Shown piece by piece: positions 8,365-18,660 of a DNA stretch of 64,000 bases; within the stretch, counting starts at the first letter, position 1; each line of letters opens with the position of its first letter. Made by a program: the position numbers and the translations under genes. The DNA comes from Pleurocapsa sp. PCC 7319 (GTDB lineage Bacteria > Cyanobacteriota > Cyanobacteriia > Cyanobacteriales > Xenococcaceae), in contig NZ_KB235919.1 in the NCBI RefSeq assembly GCF_000332195.1, forward strand, positions 397,038 through 461,037, in the 5' to 3' direction. Below the pieces are notes generated by a model, which saw only the letters and a program-made list of their open reading frames with translations, had not been told where the DNA came from and ran no database searches.

Positions 8365-9630
8365 TTATCTATGAGACGGGATTGCATTGAGCTGAGAATT
8401 TATAAGCTCAATAACTTCTCTAGATTCCTCTGCTCGCTTACTGACAACGTGTTTAATAGATTGTCGAAGACTATCTCCTCGATTAATTAAATCTTTTGCT
8501 AAGTACAAAATCTCATCACACTCCTCAGCTTCAGGAAAAACATCAAATTCCCTGATTTTTTCATATTCAAGTACGCTTTGTAAGCTTTTCGTTTTATGAG
8601 AGTTAGAGCCAAGAAATATACAAGGTGTTCCACCTAATGAAGCTAAAATAGACGGATGATAACGTCCTGATATAAATAGTCGAGCATTAGCTAAAACAGA
8701 AGCTCCCATTAGAATAGGAACATGAACAGGTACTATTGGGGTCTCTGTTAGTTCCGCTATTTTCTCCAGAAACCTATCTCCGTTACAAGTTGTAACCAAA
8801 TAAACATTCAAGCCTAATTTTTTGATTGTTTCTACTAATTTTTTATAAACAAGAATAGCTTTTGCATGATTACGAGCAGCAAGAGAACTACCACCGATAC
8901 ATATATATGGCTGGGAAAAATCTAGTTTTCCCAAATATTTATCTGACTCTGAAAATGGAATGATGAAATCACCGTTGTCTGGAAGGTAATTTTTCTCTCC
9001 AAATTGATATCGTTCTTGCCAGCTAAAAAGGGCGTCTGGAATCATTTTACAGTTGACATCAGAAACATAATCTTTAATCATTTCATATGAATAATTATCT
9101 CTGAAAGAAATACCATGACATTTTAAAAGTGTTTTAATTGCAACTTTAAAAGTTAATGCATTACGACCACTAACAGGACAGTCAGAAACCATAGCATTAA
9201 CATAATAAACTGGCTTGTTTAAAAAATTAGCCAATTCTATCATCATAAGTTGAAACTTTAAGTCTGTTCTAGGAGGAGTAGTAAATATCATACTACCCTC
9301 ACCATTAATAACAACTATTTCTACTGATGATACTTTTTCGTAAATTGATTTCAAAGCCTGATTTTTTTCTTTAAGCTTAAAAAGCTGACTCAAACTTTGA
9401 GCTGGATCTTCACTTAAAAAATCTTCTCTAAGCTTAATATTTAATAAATCCGTAAACTTAGATAAATGTTTTATTTTCCCTCTTGGTAATTGTCCCTGAT
9501 TGACAGTTCTTTTATCAATTGTTGCAGTAATACTATTTTCTTGAGATAGTAATTGGTGTAAGCTTATACTTGTAGCACGGCATCCCCAATTGGGAATGTC
9601 TCTATTATCGTCAACAAGAAGTATATTCAT
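8365..9630 (-). CDS. Polysaccharide pyruvyltransferase family protein
   Basis: 421 residues. The fold signature of the CsaB/WcaK-type pyruvyltransferase family (PF04230) is visible: an N-terminal MNILLVDDNRDIPNWGCRA, VVINGEGSMIFTTPPR (the Gly-rich loop after a beta strand), a middle PDALFSW and a late FISGRYHPSILASLGGTPCIFLGSNSHK. Family members transfer a pyruvyl group from phosphoenolpyruvate to sugar residues, adding negative charge. It is the last gene of the minus-strand half of the polysaccharide locus. A second pyruvyltransferase-like gene lies at 28889-29956. Confidence 0.8.
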   Translation of the reverse strand: MNILLVDDNRDIPNWGCRATSISLHQLLSQENSITATIDKRTVNQGQLPRGKIKHLSKFTDLLNIKLREDFLSEDPAQSLSQLFKLKEKNQALKSIYEKVSSVEIVVINGEGSMIFTTPPRTDLKFQLMMIELANFLNKPVYYVNAMVSDCPVSGRNALTFKVAIKTLLKCHGISFRDNYSYEMIKDYVSDVNCKMIPDALFSWQERYQFGEKNYLPDNGDFIIPFSESDKYLGKLDFSQPYICIGGSSLAARNHAKAILVYKKLVETIKKLGLNVYLVTTCNGDRFLEKIAELTETPIVPVHVPILMGASVLANARLFISGRYHPSILASLGGTPCIFLGSNSHKTKSLQSVLEYEKIREFDVFPEAEECDEILYLAKDLINRGDSLRQSIKHVVSKRAEESREVIELINSQLNAIPSHR

Positions 9631-9643
9631 TTTTTTCTCTTTC

Positions 9644-9664
9644 TTTATTCTTTATTCTTTATTC
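9644..9664. repeat. Heptamer tandem repeat (STRR-like), 3 copies
   Basis: Three perfect copies of TTTATTC lie between the sulfotransferase stop and the pyruvyltransferase start. Heptameric short tandemly repeated sequences are typical of cyanobacterial intergenic DNA. Confidence 0.7.
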
Positions 9665-9681
9665 TTTTGTATCGTCTACTT

Positions 9682-10581
9682 TCACTGTAGCCATTTTGAG
9701 AGATCGCGGTGAATCAAGTCTTGTAGCTTCAATATGTCTTCTCGGTAAACCTGGATCAACTGTTTACGCACCTGTGGCAAGAGTGGTGGTTTGGTGAGAT
9801 TTTGACTTTTTAGCCTATTGATAAGATCATATCTGATTCCATTTGGGATAAGAGGCTTTAGAATTGATTTAAGCAAATTGGGCTTAGTTAATACATTATG
9901 CAAGTATTTGTTTTTAGGAATAACAGATACATTATGTCTTGAGGAAATATTTGGAACAAAGTTTTCCTCAACCCCTATGAATTGAAAGATATCTTTGAGG
10001 ATATTAATGGGATCAGCATTCCAGTCTTCGTATAGATAAACTTTAATTTGATCGTGATTAAATCTATCAAAATATGGCTTTAGCTGATTATAATAAAAAC
10101 CTCTATTTCTATATTGCCAAGTCCATCCCCAGTTTTTGCTTACACGGTATTCTTCTTCTTGTAAAGCTTGGGTAAAATCAGTAAGAACTTCACGACCATT
10201 GCGTACAAGATGTAAGAACTGAGAGTATGCCCTGTCAGCAGGATCGCGAAGTATAGCGATCAGTTTTACATCAGGTATGTGATATTGTATTCTTTCAGCA
10301 GCTCTCGGACTACAAATATACCAAGGAGAAGCTTCTCCAATAGCGATCTCATGGGAAACTTCTTCAAAAAGCTTATGGTAATCTTTGATATCAGTAATAT
10401 AATTACTAAATGCTTCTTGATCGCCTGGGCCTTGCCAATCAACCTGTACTCCCTCAAAAGCAAAAAATTTTGGTTCCTTTACAGGACTCATATAAATTTG
10501 GGGATGCACTTTTAGAGAATGATACAATGCAGTCGTTCCAGCTTTAGCTGCACCTATAATGAGGAAATTTGGCATCGACAT
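9682..10581 (-). CDS. Sulfotransferase (PAPS-dependent, Sulfotransfer_1 type)
   Basis: 299 residues. The 5'-phosphosulfate loop is at the N-terminus (FLIIGAAKAGTTALYHSL, about residues 5-22), followed by PVKEPKFF. The 3'-phosphate-binding region is seen as LIAILRDPADRAYSQFLHL (about residues 120-138). The C-terminal Y-x(n)-R pattern and basic tail fit carbohydrate sulfotransferases. It probably transfers sulfate from PAPS to a surface polysaccharide. It lies 72 bp downstream of the Wzt-like ATPase gene on the same strand. The window encodes three sulfotransferases in all. Confidence 0.85.
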   Translation of the reverse strand: MSMPNFLIIGAAKAGTTALYHSLKVHPQIYMSPVKEPKFFAFEGVQVDWQGPGDQEAFSNYITDIKDYHKLFEEVSHEIAIGEASPWYICSPRAAERIQYHIPDVKLIAILRDPADRAYSQFLHLVRNGREVLTDFTQALQEEEYRVSKNWGWTWQYRNRGFYYNQLKPYFDRFNHDQIKVYLYEDWNADPINILKDIFQFIGVEENFVPNISSRHNVSVIPKNKYLHNVLTKPNLLKSILKPLIPNGIRYDLINRLKSQNLTKPPLLPQVRKQLIQVYREDILKLQDLIHRDLSKWLQ

Positions 10582-10653
10582 AATATTTTAATTCTTCTAA
10601 AAATCATCTAATTTTTCACTAAGACAGTCTTTCTCTCTAAACCTCAGCACGGT

Positions 10654-11991
10654 TCAAGGATTTTCAGGATTTTTATTGATTTCTTGCTGGCTTTTGCTTA
10701 GAACTTTCCACGCTCTTGGTTGATAAAATATGCAATTACTCATACTTCCATCTCCTTCCACCTTAAATCTATAAGACTCCACAACATCAAAGGTAAATAT
10801 CGGAGCTTTCCTCAAAATAATTTTCATCGAATAGATGCCAGGTTTTAAGCCCACATATGGCATCTCTATTTGTATTTGATTTTCTCCTGATGACATAGTA
10901 AACGGTTGTTTATCATTATGGTTACTCAGCGTCAAAGCTACTTCGTCACCTCCAGAAATTTCTCTAATTATCACCCGTACTATGACATCTCTAATACTAT
11001 TTTTGGCATGGCAAACTATACAAAGATAGGCTGGTTCACCACTTTTTAGTGAATCTTTGATATTACCAAAAATATCCCTAAATGAAAGTGCAATAATATC
11101 TAAACCGAAACTCTTATGTTTGGGTTTTTTTGGAAATATTATTTCTCCTGGATATGTTTCTACCCCTCCTAAAAATAAGTCTTCTTCATATCGATTCATG
11201 ACTACGTCTGGAGCGTCAGATACAATCAATTTTCCCTTGATTAGGTAAACTGCAGAATTACATACAGATAGTACTGATTGTGGATTATGAGAAACTAAGA
11301 TAAAAGCTACACCCTTCTGGCGTAGCTCATTCAATTTGCGATGACACTTAGCTCTAAATTTTAGATCTCCTACAGCTAGCACTTCATCAATCAATAAAAT
11401 ATCTGGTTCTGTATGAATCGCACTAGCAAAACCTAACCGCGCAGCCATACCAGAACTATAGGTTTGCACAGGTGCGTCAATCGCGTCACCAATTTCGGCA
11501 AACTCAACTACATCATCAAATCTCTCGTCAATTTCTTTTTTAGATAAACCCAAAATTGACATATTGGCATAGATATTCTCTCTTCCTGTCAAGATAGGAT
11601 TAAAACCTGCTCCTAAAGCAATTAGCGGTGCTACTTTACCTTTTACTTCAACAGAGCCAAGATCGGGTTTGATTAAACCGGCAATAATCCGTAGCAAAGT
11701 TGATTTGCCACTGCCATTTTTGCCGACTAGTCCTAGAGCTTCTCCTTTACGCAGTTGAAAAGTCACATCATCTAAAGCCCAGAACTCTTTTGCTCGCAGG
11801 CGATCGCTTTTAGTTCGTAATCCTGTTAAATCTCCAGCAATGTCTTGTACTCCGTAAAATAAAGAACGTTTTAAATCTCGACAAAACTTTTTAGCAACTC
11901 CTTGGACAGAAAGAACAACTTCGCTATCGCTAGAGGAGTTATTATTTGGCTGTTGAGCGGTATCAATTTTGGGGTTTGTATCAATAATCAT
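10654..11991 (-). CDS. ABC polysaccharide exporter ATP-binding protein (Wzt/KpsT-like) with C-terminal domain
   Basis: 445 residues. The ATPase domain (about 20-265) has Walker A GLVGKNGSGKST, the LGAGFNPILTGRENIYANM segment typical of the polysaccharide exporter subfamily, signature YSSGMAARLGFA, Walker B ILLIDEVLAVGD and the switch His (LVSHNPQSV). A C-terminal beta domain of about 150 residues resembles the Wzt substrate-recognition domain, which suggests the exported polymer carries a recognised terminal cap. The start ATG abuts the stop codon of the permease gene (0-bp gap), so translation is probably coupled. Confidence 0.92.
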   Translation of the reverse strand: MIIDTNPKIDTAQQPNNNSSSDSEVVLSVQGVAKKFCRDLKRSLFYGVQDIAGDLTGLRTKSDRLRAKEFWALDDVTFQLRKGEALGLVGKNGSGKSTLLRIIAGLIKPDLGSVEVKGKVAPLIALGAGFNPILTGRENIYANMSILGLSKKEIDERFDDVVEFAEIGDAIDAPVQTYSSGMAARLGFASAIHTEPDILLIDEVLAVGDLKFRAKCHRKLNELRQKGVAFILVSHNPQSVLSVCNSAVYLIKGKLIVSDAPDVVMNRYEEDLFLGGVETYPGEIIFPKKPKHKSFGLDIIALSFRDIFGNIKDSLKSGEPAYLCIVCHAKNSIRDVIVRVIIREISGGDEVALTLSNHNDKQPFTMSSGENQIQIEMPYVGLKPGIYSMKIILRKAPIFTFDVVESYRFKVEGDGSMSNCIFYQPRAWKVLSKSQQEINKNPENP

Positions 11992-12870
11992 CTATGAACT
12001 AATCCTCTCAACTACATAAGGCATTGCTACTCGATAAAAAATCCAAGTCAAAAACAATCCCAGCATGGCAAAAATGCTCGCCAACCAAAATCCTTGAGGA
12101 TTAGAAACCAGACCAGTAGTTGCTAACTCCCTGGTAGTAACTAATAAAGGAGTAACAGGATTGAATTGTACTATTGTGCCAAATATACCTTCATTGGGTA
12201 CTGGATAAACAACTGGGGTAATAAACAGCCACCAGCTAGTGGCCAAAGTCAAACCCATAGAAAAATCTTTGTATAATGCTCCCATAGGCGCCAGAAGAAG
12301 ACCAAAAAATGTTCCCAGCATCACTAAGTGAATCAAAGCTACAGGAGCTAAGATTACGCTCCAAGTAACAGGCATTTTAAACCAAATAAATAACCCAATT
12401 ATTAATATCAGCTTAATTCCAAAGTTAAAAAATACTTCACCCAACTTAGCCATAATTAATGCTTCACGGGGAAAGTTAATTTTTGCCATCATTGCTTTGG
12501 CTTGGGTAACAGCTTGCACTGGTCCTTGCAATGATTCCACAAAGGTTTGCCACAGTGTCATACTAAACATGACATAGGCTGGATACGGCAGTTCCGTATT
12601 ACCTAAATTAATTACTCCCCCATTTTTAGCCAAGGTAAAGCCAGCTGCGGTTATAATTGGCGGAATTATGGCCCAAAAAATACCTAAGAAAGATTGACGG
12701 TATTTGGCACTAATATCTCTAATTAATAATCGCCATGCTAGTTCTCTAGAGCCCAGTAAATCTCGCCACATCAATCCCAATAATTTCTTAGGACGACGCA
12801 TTTGACTTTCAGGAGTGTAAACAGTTTTAATTAATTTACGTCTTTTTTTTCGTTTGATAAGAGAATTCAT
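11992..12870 (-). CDS. ABC-2 type polysaccharide export permease (Wzm/KpsM-like)
   Basis: 292 residues with six predicted membrane segments (for example SFLGIFWAIIPPIITAAGF, ILIIGLFIWF, FWLASIFAMLGLFLTWIFY) and the ABC-2 family order. A basic cytosolic N-terminus contains LIRDISAKYRQSFLG, the conserved first-helix motif of KpsM/Wzm proteins. It forms the inner-membrane channel with the ATPase encoded immediately downstream. A lipid-linked glycan is the expected substrate. Confidence 0.92.
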   Translation of the reverse strand: MNSLIKRKKRRKLIKTVYTPESQMRRPKKLLGLMWRDLLGSRELAWRLLIRDISAKYRQSFLGIFWAIIPPIITAAGFTLAKNGGVINLGNTELPYPAYVMFSMTLWQTFVESLQGPVQAVTQAKAMMAKINFPREALIMAKLGEVFFNFGIKLILIIGLFIWFKMPVTWSVILAPVALIHLVMLGTFFGLLLAPMGALYKDFSMGLTLATSWWLFITPVVYPVPNEGIFGTIVQFNPVTPLLVTTRELATTGLVSNPQGFWLASIFAMLGLFLTWIFYRVAMPYVVERISS

Positions 12871-12997
12871 ATTTTAAATATGACAGTTTGATTTGGTAAA
12901 AAATTAGAATGTTGTAAACAAAACTTGGTCATTCTTTTTTTGGCAATATACAGTGGATTAAATTTTTCATATTGCTTAAAATCCGAAAAGAGAAAAA

Positions 12998-15187
12998 TTA
13001 AACCGTAGCGTCTAAATACTTTTGATCTTGATAGTAATAGCTATGACTATGAAGTTCTTGACTGATATCTACTCCATTGGCCACAACTCCTAATAAATTA
13101 AAATCCCGATCGCCTAATAATTCTGTAGCAGCTGCCACACTATTATAATTAGCAACTCCAGGTCGCACAATTAAAAGTAATCCATCAGCTAACTTACCTA
13201 AAATTTTACTGTCAGCTAAACCAACTAGAGGAGGCGTATCAAAAATAATACAATCGTAATAATCGGAGAGATCAGCAATAAAAGTCTTGATTAATAGAGA
13301 ATTAAGCAAAGATATTGGATGTTTAGATGTTGTTCCTGAAGTAATTAAATCTAGATTTGGCATTACCTTCTGTATGGCATGGTGCCACTCAATTTCTTCT
13401 CGAAGTACATTGGTTAATCCTTCATCATTAGAAACTTCCCATAAATTATGTTGAGTTGGGCGACGTAAATCTCCATCGATTAACAAAACTCTTTGGTCGC
13501 ACTGAGCTTGGGCTACAGCTAAATTAGCTGAAACAAAAGATTTACCTTCTCCTGAAACTGCGCTAGTGACAACTATAACTTTGTTGGCCACTTCGTTGTC
13601 TAGCAATTTTAGATTAAGTTGAATATTGTGATAAGCCTCTCTAATAGGCAATACTGAGATGTTTCTAGCTGCTATACGAGGCAAATTTACTGTCGAGCTA
13701 TCGGGCAAAAGTAATAGTTCGCTGGCTTCAAATTTATTTAAGTCTGGAACTTCGCCAGTCAAGGAATAAGGAAAAATCGCTTTAATTTCTTGAGTATTTT
13801 TAATTGTCTGATCCCTTATATCAATTAAGAATGCCGCGCCTACACTTAGTAGAGCTCCAGCTACTCCAGCACCACCGACGATCATTTTTTTTCTCGGTCC
13901 AACAGGGTCTTCTGGAATATCAGCCTCAGATACCACCCGAACATTACCAACATTCTGTTGCTCGGCAATTTGGGTTTCTTGTAACTTATCAAGCAGAGTT
14001 TGGTAAGTAGATTGAGCAGCGTTGACGCGACGTTCAAGTTCTCTTTTTTGCTCTTGTAGTCTTGGTAAAGTGTCAGACTTTTGCTTGTGGGATTCGTAGG
14101 TATTTTTAAGAGTTTTTAATTGTTTTTCTAATCCTTCTTTTTGTAAGCCTAAGTTAGTAAATTCAGCTATCTGGTCCTGTTTTAGTTCACCCAAGCTCAG
14201 AATATTAATATTTTCAACTATGGCTTGCTGTCCCTGACCCAAAGTTTGAGCTATATGTCTATCCAACAGAGCAGCTAAATCTGCTTCTTCTTCTTTGAGG
14301 GTAATAACTTGGGGAGCATTATCGGATAAATAATTCTGCCTTTGCGCTAGTAATACTTTTACTTCTTGTAGTTGCTCTAATACCCTCTGTACGGCTAAAG
14401 ATTGACTTAAAGCACTAACTGCCGAGGCTTCTTGTCTACTCATATTTAATTGCACCTGGAGCCAACTGTAGCGCGCGTTAACATTTTCTAGTTCAGCTTC
14501 TACTTCATCAATCTGATGGGAAACATTAGAGAGAGAATTAATATTAGCAGTTGTTTCTTCTTCCAAACTAGCGATACGATTTTGATTTTTAAAATCACGA
14601 AGATTTGCTTCAGCTTTTTTAACATTTGCTTCTACTTCGGGCAATTGTTTATCGATGAAATCTCTGGCTGAGGCAGTTTCAGAACGGTTATTTAAAGTAT
14701 GATCTTCGACGTATAGTTCGATTAATTTGTTGACAACTAATGCTGCGAATCCAGGATCTTTATTAGTATAGGTTATCTCTAATATATCTGTTCCCGTAAT
14801 AGGCTTTACCTTAACTGCTTCTTCCAGGTTTCTGGATCTTAATAGTTGACCATCATCATCTCTTAAATCTAGCTTTTGAATCAGCTTTTTAAGGACAGGT
14901 CGAGATTGTATAATTTCTGCTTCAGTTGATAGAGGATTACTATCAGTGGTTAGACCCTTTATTTCTCCAGTACCATTTTCTAACCCAGTAAGCTTTGCAC
15001 TTCGGTCGACTTTAATTAGTAGTTTAGCTTCAGCTTCATAAATTCTATCTAGAGACAGTGCATATACTAAAGAAAAACCAACGACCCCCAAAAATATTCC
15101 TATGGAAGGTATCCAGCGCCGCTTTAACACCAACCAGTATTTTTGAAAGTCAATATACTCATCCAAATGTGCGTTTGAAGTCATCAA
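12998..15187 (-). CDS. Wzc-like polysaccharide co-polymerase / BY-kinase
   Basis: 729 residues. A Wzz domain with a first membrane helix (about residues 30-50) is followed by a long periplasmic coiled coil (about 180-410, many EAE/LEK heptads). The P-rich second membrane boundary is DIPEDPVGPRKKMIVGGAGVAGALLS. The cytosolic kinase (about 520-729) has Walker A VTSAVSGEGKSFVSANLA, Walker A' VLLIDGDLRRP and Walker B IIFDTPPLVGLADS. The Tyr cluster near the C-terminus (SYYYQDQKY) is the autophosphorylation tail. It controls polymer chain length and export. It faces the ABC permease gene downstream with a 127-bp gap. Confidence 0.92.
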   Translation of the reverse strand: MMTSNAHLDEYIDFQKYWLVLKRRWIPSIGIFLGVVGFSLVYALSLDRIYEAEAKLLIKVDRSAKLTGLENGTGEIKGLTTDSNPLSTEAEIIQSRPVLKKLIQKLDLRDDDGQLLRSRNLEEAVKVKPITGTDILEITYTNKDPGFAALVVNKLIELYVEDHTLNNRSETASARDFIDKQLPEVEANVKKAEANLRDFKNQNRIASLEEETTANINSLSNVSHQIDEVEAELENVNARYSWLQVQLNMSRQEASAVSALSQSLAVQRVLEQLQEVKVLLAQRQNYLSDNAPQVITLKEEEADLAALLDRHIAQTLGQGQQAIVENINILSLGELKQDQIAEFTNLGLQKEGLEKQLKTLKNTYESHKQKSDTLPRLQEQKRELERRVNAAQSTYQTLLDKLQETQIAEQQNVGNVRVVSEADIPEDPVGPRKKMIVGGAGVAGALLSVGAAFLIDIRDQTIKNTQEIKAIFPYSLTGEVPDLNKFEASELLLLPDSSTVNLPRIAARNISVLPIREAYHNIQLNLKLLDNEVANKVIVVTSAVSGEGKSFVSANLAVAQAQCDQRVLLIDGDLRRPTQHNLWEVSNDEGLTNVLREEIEWHHAIQKVMPNLDLITSGTTSKHPISLLNSLLIKTFIADLSDYYDCIIFDTPPLVGLADSKILGKLADGLLLIVRPGVANYNSVAAATELLGDRDFNLLGVVANGVDISQELHSHSYYYQDQKYLDATV

Positions 15188-15214
15188 AATCTTATACCTA
15201 TAGCTAATATGTAT

Positions 15215-16675
15215 TTAATAAGCACCTTTACTATTTAGAACTACTCCAATAGTTCGTAATAAAATCTCAAAATCTAATGCCAAAGACCAATTTTGAATGT
15301 ATTCAAAATCCAAGTTAAATAGATTTTCCGAATCAGTGTCAGAACGACCACTTACCTGCCAAAGACCAGTAATTCCTGGTAGAACTTCGTGACGAAAGTA
15401 GTGTTCGGGAGCAAATTTTTCAACATCTCGTAATGGTAAGGGGCGGGGACCTACCAAACTCATTTCTCCCCGTAAAACGTTAAATAACTGAGGCAGTTCG
15501 TCAAGGCTATATTTACGAAGATACTTGCCAACTCTGGTAATACGAGGATCGTCTTTAATTTTAAATAATACTCCTCCATTAATTTCGTTCTTGCTTTCCA
15601 ATTGCTGTTGTAGCTGATTGGCATTTTGCACCATAGTGCGGAACTTCCAAACTTTAAAGTAATTACCTTTTAGCCCAACACGAGTTTGTTTGTAAAAGAC
15701 CGCTCCAGGGGAGTCCAATTTGATTAACAAAGCGATCGCCATGATTGGCAAACTCAAAACAACTAACAAGATAAACGAGAATGTAATATCAAATATGCGC
15801 TTGCTTAAAAAATCAATCCCCACAATTGGTAGCTCACTGATACTCAAAGCTGTGATTCCCTCAAATTGGGAAATTTCTAGATCATTTCGATTGATTTGAG
15901 TTTCTAGCTCAAGTATGCGCCAGTATACACCACAAGAGCGTATTTTCCAGAGAAAGGCTTTTGACTCTTTGATTTGGTGCCCAGAGCAAATCAAAATTTC
16001 ATCTATTTGTTTCAGATTGAGTTTATCAATCATGGTGACAACTTTATCGTAATCATCAAATTTTGATAAATCTAACTGAATTCCTATTTGATACTCTTTG
16101 CTGTTTTTTAATAGTGGTATGCACTTTTTCAGATCTTCCCGCTCTCCAATCAGCATTACTTTGACTTTCAAGGGAGAATATCTTTGACGTAAATGTAATA
16201 GCACCTTAAAGATCGCCAAACGAAAACTATTACTCAGCAACAAAGTAAGTAACCAAGCCCAAAATAGCTGAGAAAAGTGATTTGTTCCATACAGTTCCCA
16301 AACTATTGGGATTAAAGCTAAATAAGCTAGAGTTATTGCCTTTAATGAATTGATTGGATTTCTGCTTTTGTCTCCTCGACCGTAAGCTTGAAAAGCTGAT
16401 AACAAGAATATACTAAGAAATAAGAAAGATGAAAACAATAAGTCGATTTCCGAACCCTGCCACTCGGAAGAAAACAAAAGTGTGAGTCTATTGTCATTAG
16501 TAGCCAAATGCCATCCTAAGGCGATCGCTACTAGATCGGATGTAGTTAGCACTACTAATCGTGTAATATTGCGAACGTCGAATCCTATATTTTGAGGTAA
16601 ACGAAGATCACGAGCTTTATTGCTAACTGCATATATCTTTTTCTTGTTTGTTAAGAAATAAGCTGGTCTATACAT
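15215..16675 (-). CDS. Undecaprenyl-phosphate sugar phosphotransferase (WbaP/ExoY-like)
   Basis: 486 residues. Four to five N-terminal membrane segments (about 35-160), a central Rossmann-like region (KVMLIGEREDLKKC) and a C-terminal bacterial sugar transferase domain are visible. That domain has FKVWKFRTM, IKDDPRITRVGKYLRKYSLD, DELPQLFNVLRGEMSLVGPRP and LPGITGLWQVSGRSD. It is the priming enzyme that attaches the first sugar-1-phosphate to undecaprenyl phosphate. It lies 27 bp upstream of the Wzc-like gene in transcription order, so co-expression is likely. Confidence 0.92.
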   Translation of the reverse strand: MYRPAYFLTNKKKIYAVSNKARDLRLPQNIGFDVRNITRLVVLTTSDLVAIALGWHLATNDNRLTLLFSSEWQGSEIDLLFSSFLFLSIFLLSAFQAYGRGDKSRNPINSLKAITLAYLALIPIVWELYGTNHFSQLFWAWLLTLLLSNSFRLAIFKVLLHLRQRYSPLKVKVMLIGEREDLKKCIPLLKNSKEYQIGIQLDLSKFDDYDKVVTMIDKLNLKQIDEILICSGHQIKESKAFLWKIRSCGVYWRILELETQINRNDLEISQFEGITALSISELPIVGIDFLSKRIFDITFSFILLVVLSLPIMAIALLIKLDSPGAVFYKQTRVGLKGNYFKVWKFRTMVQNANQLQQQLESKNEINGGVLFKIKDDPRITRVGKYLRKYSLDELPQLFNVLRGEMSLVGPRPLPLRDVEKFAPEHYFRHEVLPGITGLWQVSGRSDTDSENLFNLDFEYIQNWSLALDFEILLRTIGVVLNSKGAY

Positions 16676-16786
16676 TTTTTTGTTTTGTATTTAAATGGTC
16701 TTAACAGCATCACCTTTATCAGCTTCTCCAATACATTTTCTGAGGCTCGTGGGCTGAAAACTAGAAAAAAATTGCTATATAACTTA

Positions 16787-17602
16787 TTAATTCCTGATTA
16801 CGGAAGTGGACTGACTTTTCCTCTTCTTCCTCAAAAGATGAAGTTTACTGCCGATTTGATAAAGGAATTCTTGAAAAAGTAGTCCAACTATGAACCAAGG
16901 TTCTATCAAATACCGCCTCCATAGTCTTTTAGGTTCATTGATGAGGCGATACAGCCACTCTAGACATATTTTTCCCATCCAACGAGGAGGAGTTGCTACT
17001 GCTCCGGCTACATAGTCTATGCAAGCACCACTAGGAAGAATAGCATTAGTCTCGATCTTTTCGATATTATCGAGAATCCATTGTTCCTGACGAGGCATTC
17101 CCATCCCTACCATCAAGATATGAGGCTGATAAGCATTTATTTTACCTAAGATTACCTGGTTTTCTGAGCTATTTAGGTCAAAATGACCATTTACAGTAAC
17201 CATTTGCAAACCTGGATACTTATCCTGTAGAATCTGAGCTCCTTTGTCAGCAATTCCTGGTTTAGAACCCAAATATAAGATACGCCAACCTTGTTGTGAG
17301 GCCTCTGCTATCAAAGACCATACCCAATCTGCATAAGTAACACGGTGTTTTCTTTTGCAGGGGAGACGAAAAAATTTACCTAAAAAGACTAAAGCCATAC
17401 CGTCTATATGAATATAATCTGCAATACCGTAAAAGTCTCTCATTTTAGGATTGTGATGATAAATATACAGACTGTTGAGATTATGGTTAGCAATAATCCA
17501 CTTGGTGTTGAGCGCAATAGCTTCACTAATTAAGGCGTTAAGCTGGGTCATACTAAGCAGGTTTATTCTAACGCCGAGCAACTCGTACCATTTATTTTTC
17601 AT
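16787..17602 (-). CDS. WecG/TagA/CpsF family glycosyltransferase
   Basis: 271 residues. The family core is seen as KWIIANHNLNSLYIYHHNP, HIDGMALVFLGKF, ILYLGSKPGIADKGAQIL, HILMVGMGMPRQEQWI and LPSGACIDYVAGAVATPPRWM, followed by the conserved GKICLEWLYRLINEPKRLWRR. Family members add N-acetylmannosaminuronic acid or a related sugar to a lipid-linked primer, the second step of polymer assembly. It is the first gene of the minus-strand half of the polysaccharide locus. The neighbouring 1.28-kb non-coding region must contain its promoter. Confidence 0.9.
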   Translation of the reverse strand: MKNKWYELLGVRINLLSMTQLNALISEAIALNTKWIIANHNLNSLYIYHHNPKMRDFYGIADYIHIDGMALVFLGKFFRLPCKRKHRVTYADWVWSLIAEASQQGWRILYLGSKPGIADKGAQILQDKYPGLQMVTVNGHFDLNSSENQVILGKINAYQPHILMVGMGMPRQEQWILDNIEKIETNAILPSGACIDYVAGAVATPPRWMGKICLEWLYRLINEPKRLWRRYLIEPWFIVGLLFQEFLYQIGSKLHLLRKKRKSQSTSVIRN

Positions 17603-17912
17603 AATTTCTTTTATCAGAAGAAAATCGTACAGCTAAACTGAATAAAATAGTTAAATTGAGTGTCATGAATGCACCACAACTAGCTTGATTCGTCAAATCT
17701 TTACTGAATCAGGAAGAAGATTAAATGTTATTTGTAAAGTAAATAAGTTGAATCACTAAAAGTAAGTTAAGTAGTCAGGCAGATTGATTTATAAAATGCC
17801 AACAAGTAAATCAATACACTCTGAAACAATTAGACTAAAAGTTACCCAAATTTTGGTTTTACATTTTATTGTGCCTTTCTACCTAACTTAGGAAACATCA
17901 TCAGCCAAAATT

Positions 17913-18020
17913 CTCCGAGAAAATACGTACGTGATATTACTGATCTAGTTAAACGACCACGAGCTTAAACGCTATTTCAGAAAACGACAAGAGTTATAAC
18001 CAGATTGTTACAAATCTACA
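17913..18020 (+). repeat. Left arm of a 108-bp inverted repeat
   Basis: This arm matches the reverse complement of 18661-18768 over exactly 108 bp with about seven mismatches and no gap. It starts CTCCGAGAAAATACGTACGT and ends TTACAAATCTACA. Similarity stops abruptly at both ends. Confidence 0.9.
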
Positions 18021-18660
18021 AATAAAAATATTAGTACATCACAAACATGAATAGATTACGAAACTCCTATTCTCTGTCAGATAAGCTTTACAGGTCATCT
18101 TTTTCTCCTTCCTAAAACCATCCATAAGGAGTGAGTAGTGAGAAGTCTCACTTCAGACGTGACACGCCATACTTCAAGTTTCAAATTAGGATGAAAATGT
18201 TATTTATTATACAAGACTGCTCGCTAAAGCTTAATTTTCATACCAATTCACTAAATGAACGCTGTACATCAGACAAGTACAGCCTTTGATTTAACTGAAT
18301 TCATTTCTAGCAAAGTTAAAGTGAATTTATATCAGATGAGAGAGTTTTGGCTCTTTGATGGGGAAATTCGTCCCATTTTACTCTTCCTCAATCTCAAGTC
18401 ACGCTATTCAACGCAACTTGGTGTTGTGAAATCAACTGTGTAAATGGATCAAATTCTCGATCATTGCCGAATGTGTAATTATTTTCTCTTAACTGTCTAG
18501 GGAAAAATAACATTTATAGATTTGATAACTACTAGGTATCATTACCCGATCAATAATGCCAATTCTCTGTGTCGCTTGATTCAGCTTATCTTACAGAAAT
18601 TTTTGATAGCATCAAGTTCCATTTTCGTTGAATCCCAAACATTAATACGAATCTTTTATG

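Noticed and set aside
18255-18443. 62-codon plus-strand frame in the divergent gap
   Set aside because: No ribosome-binding site, no family, and composition as in the non-coding surroundings.
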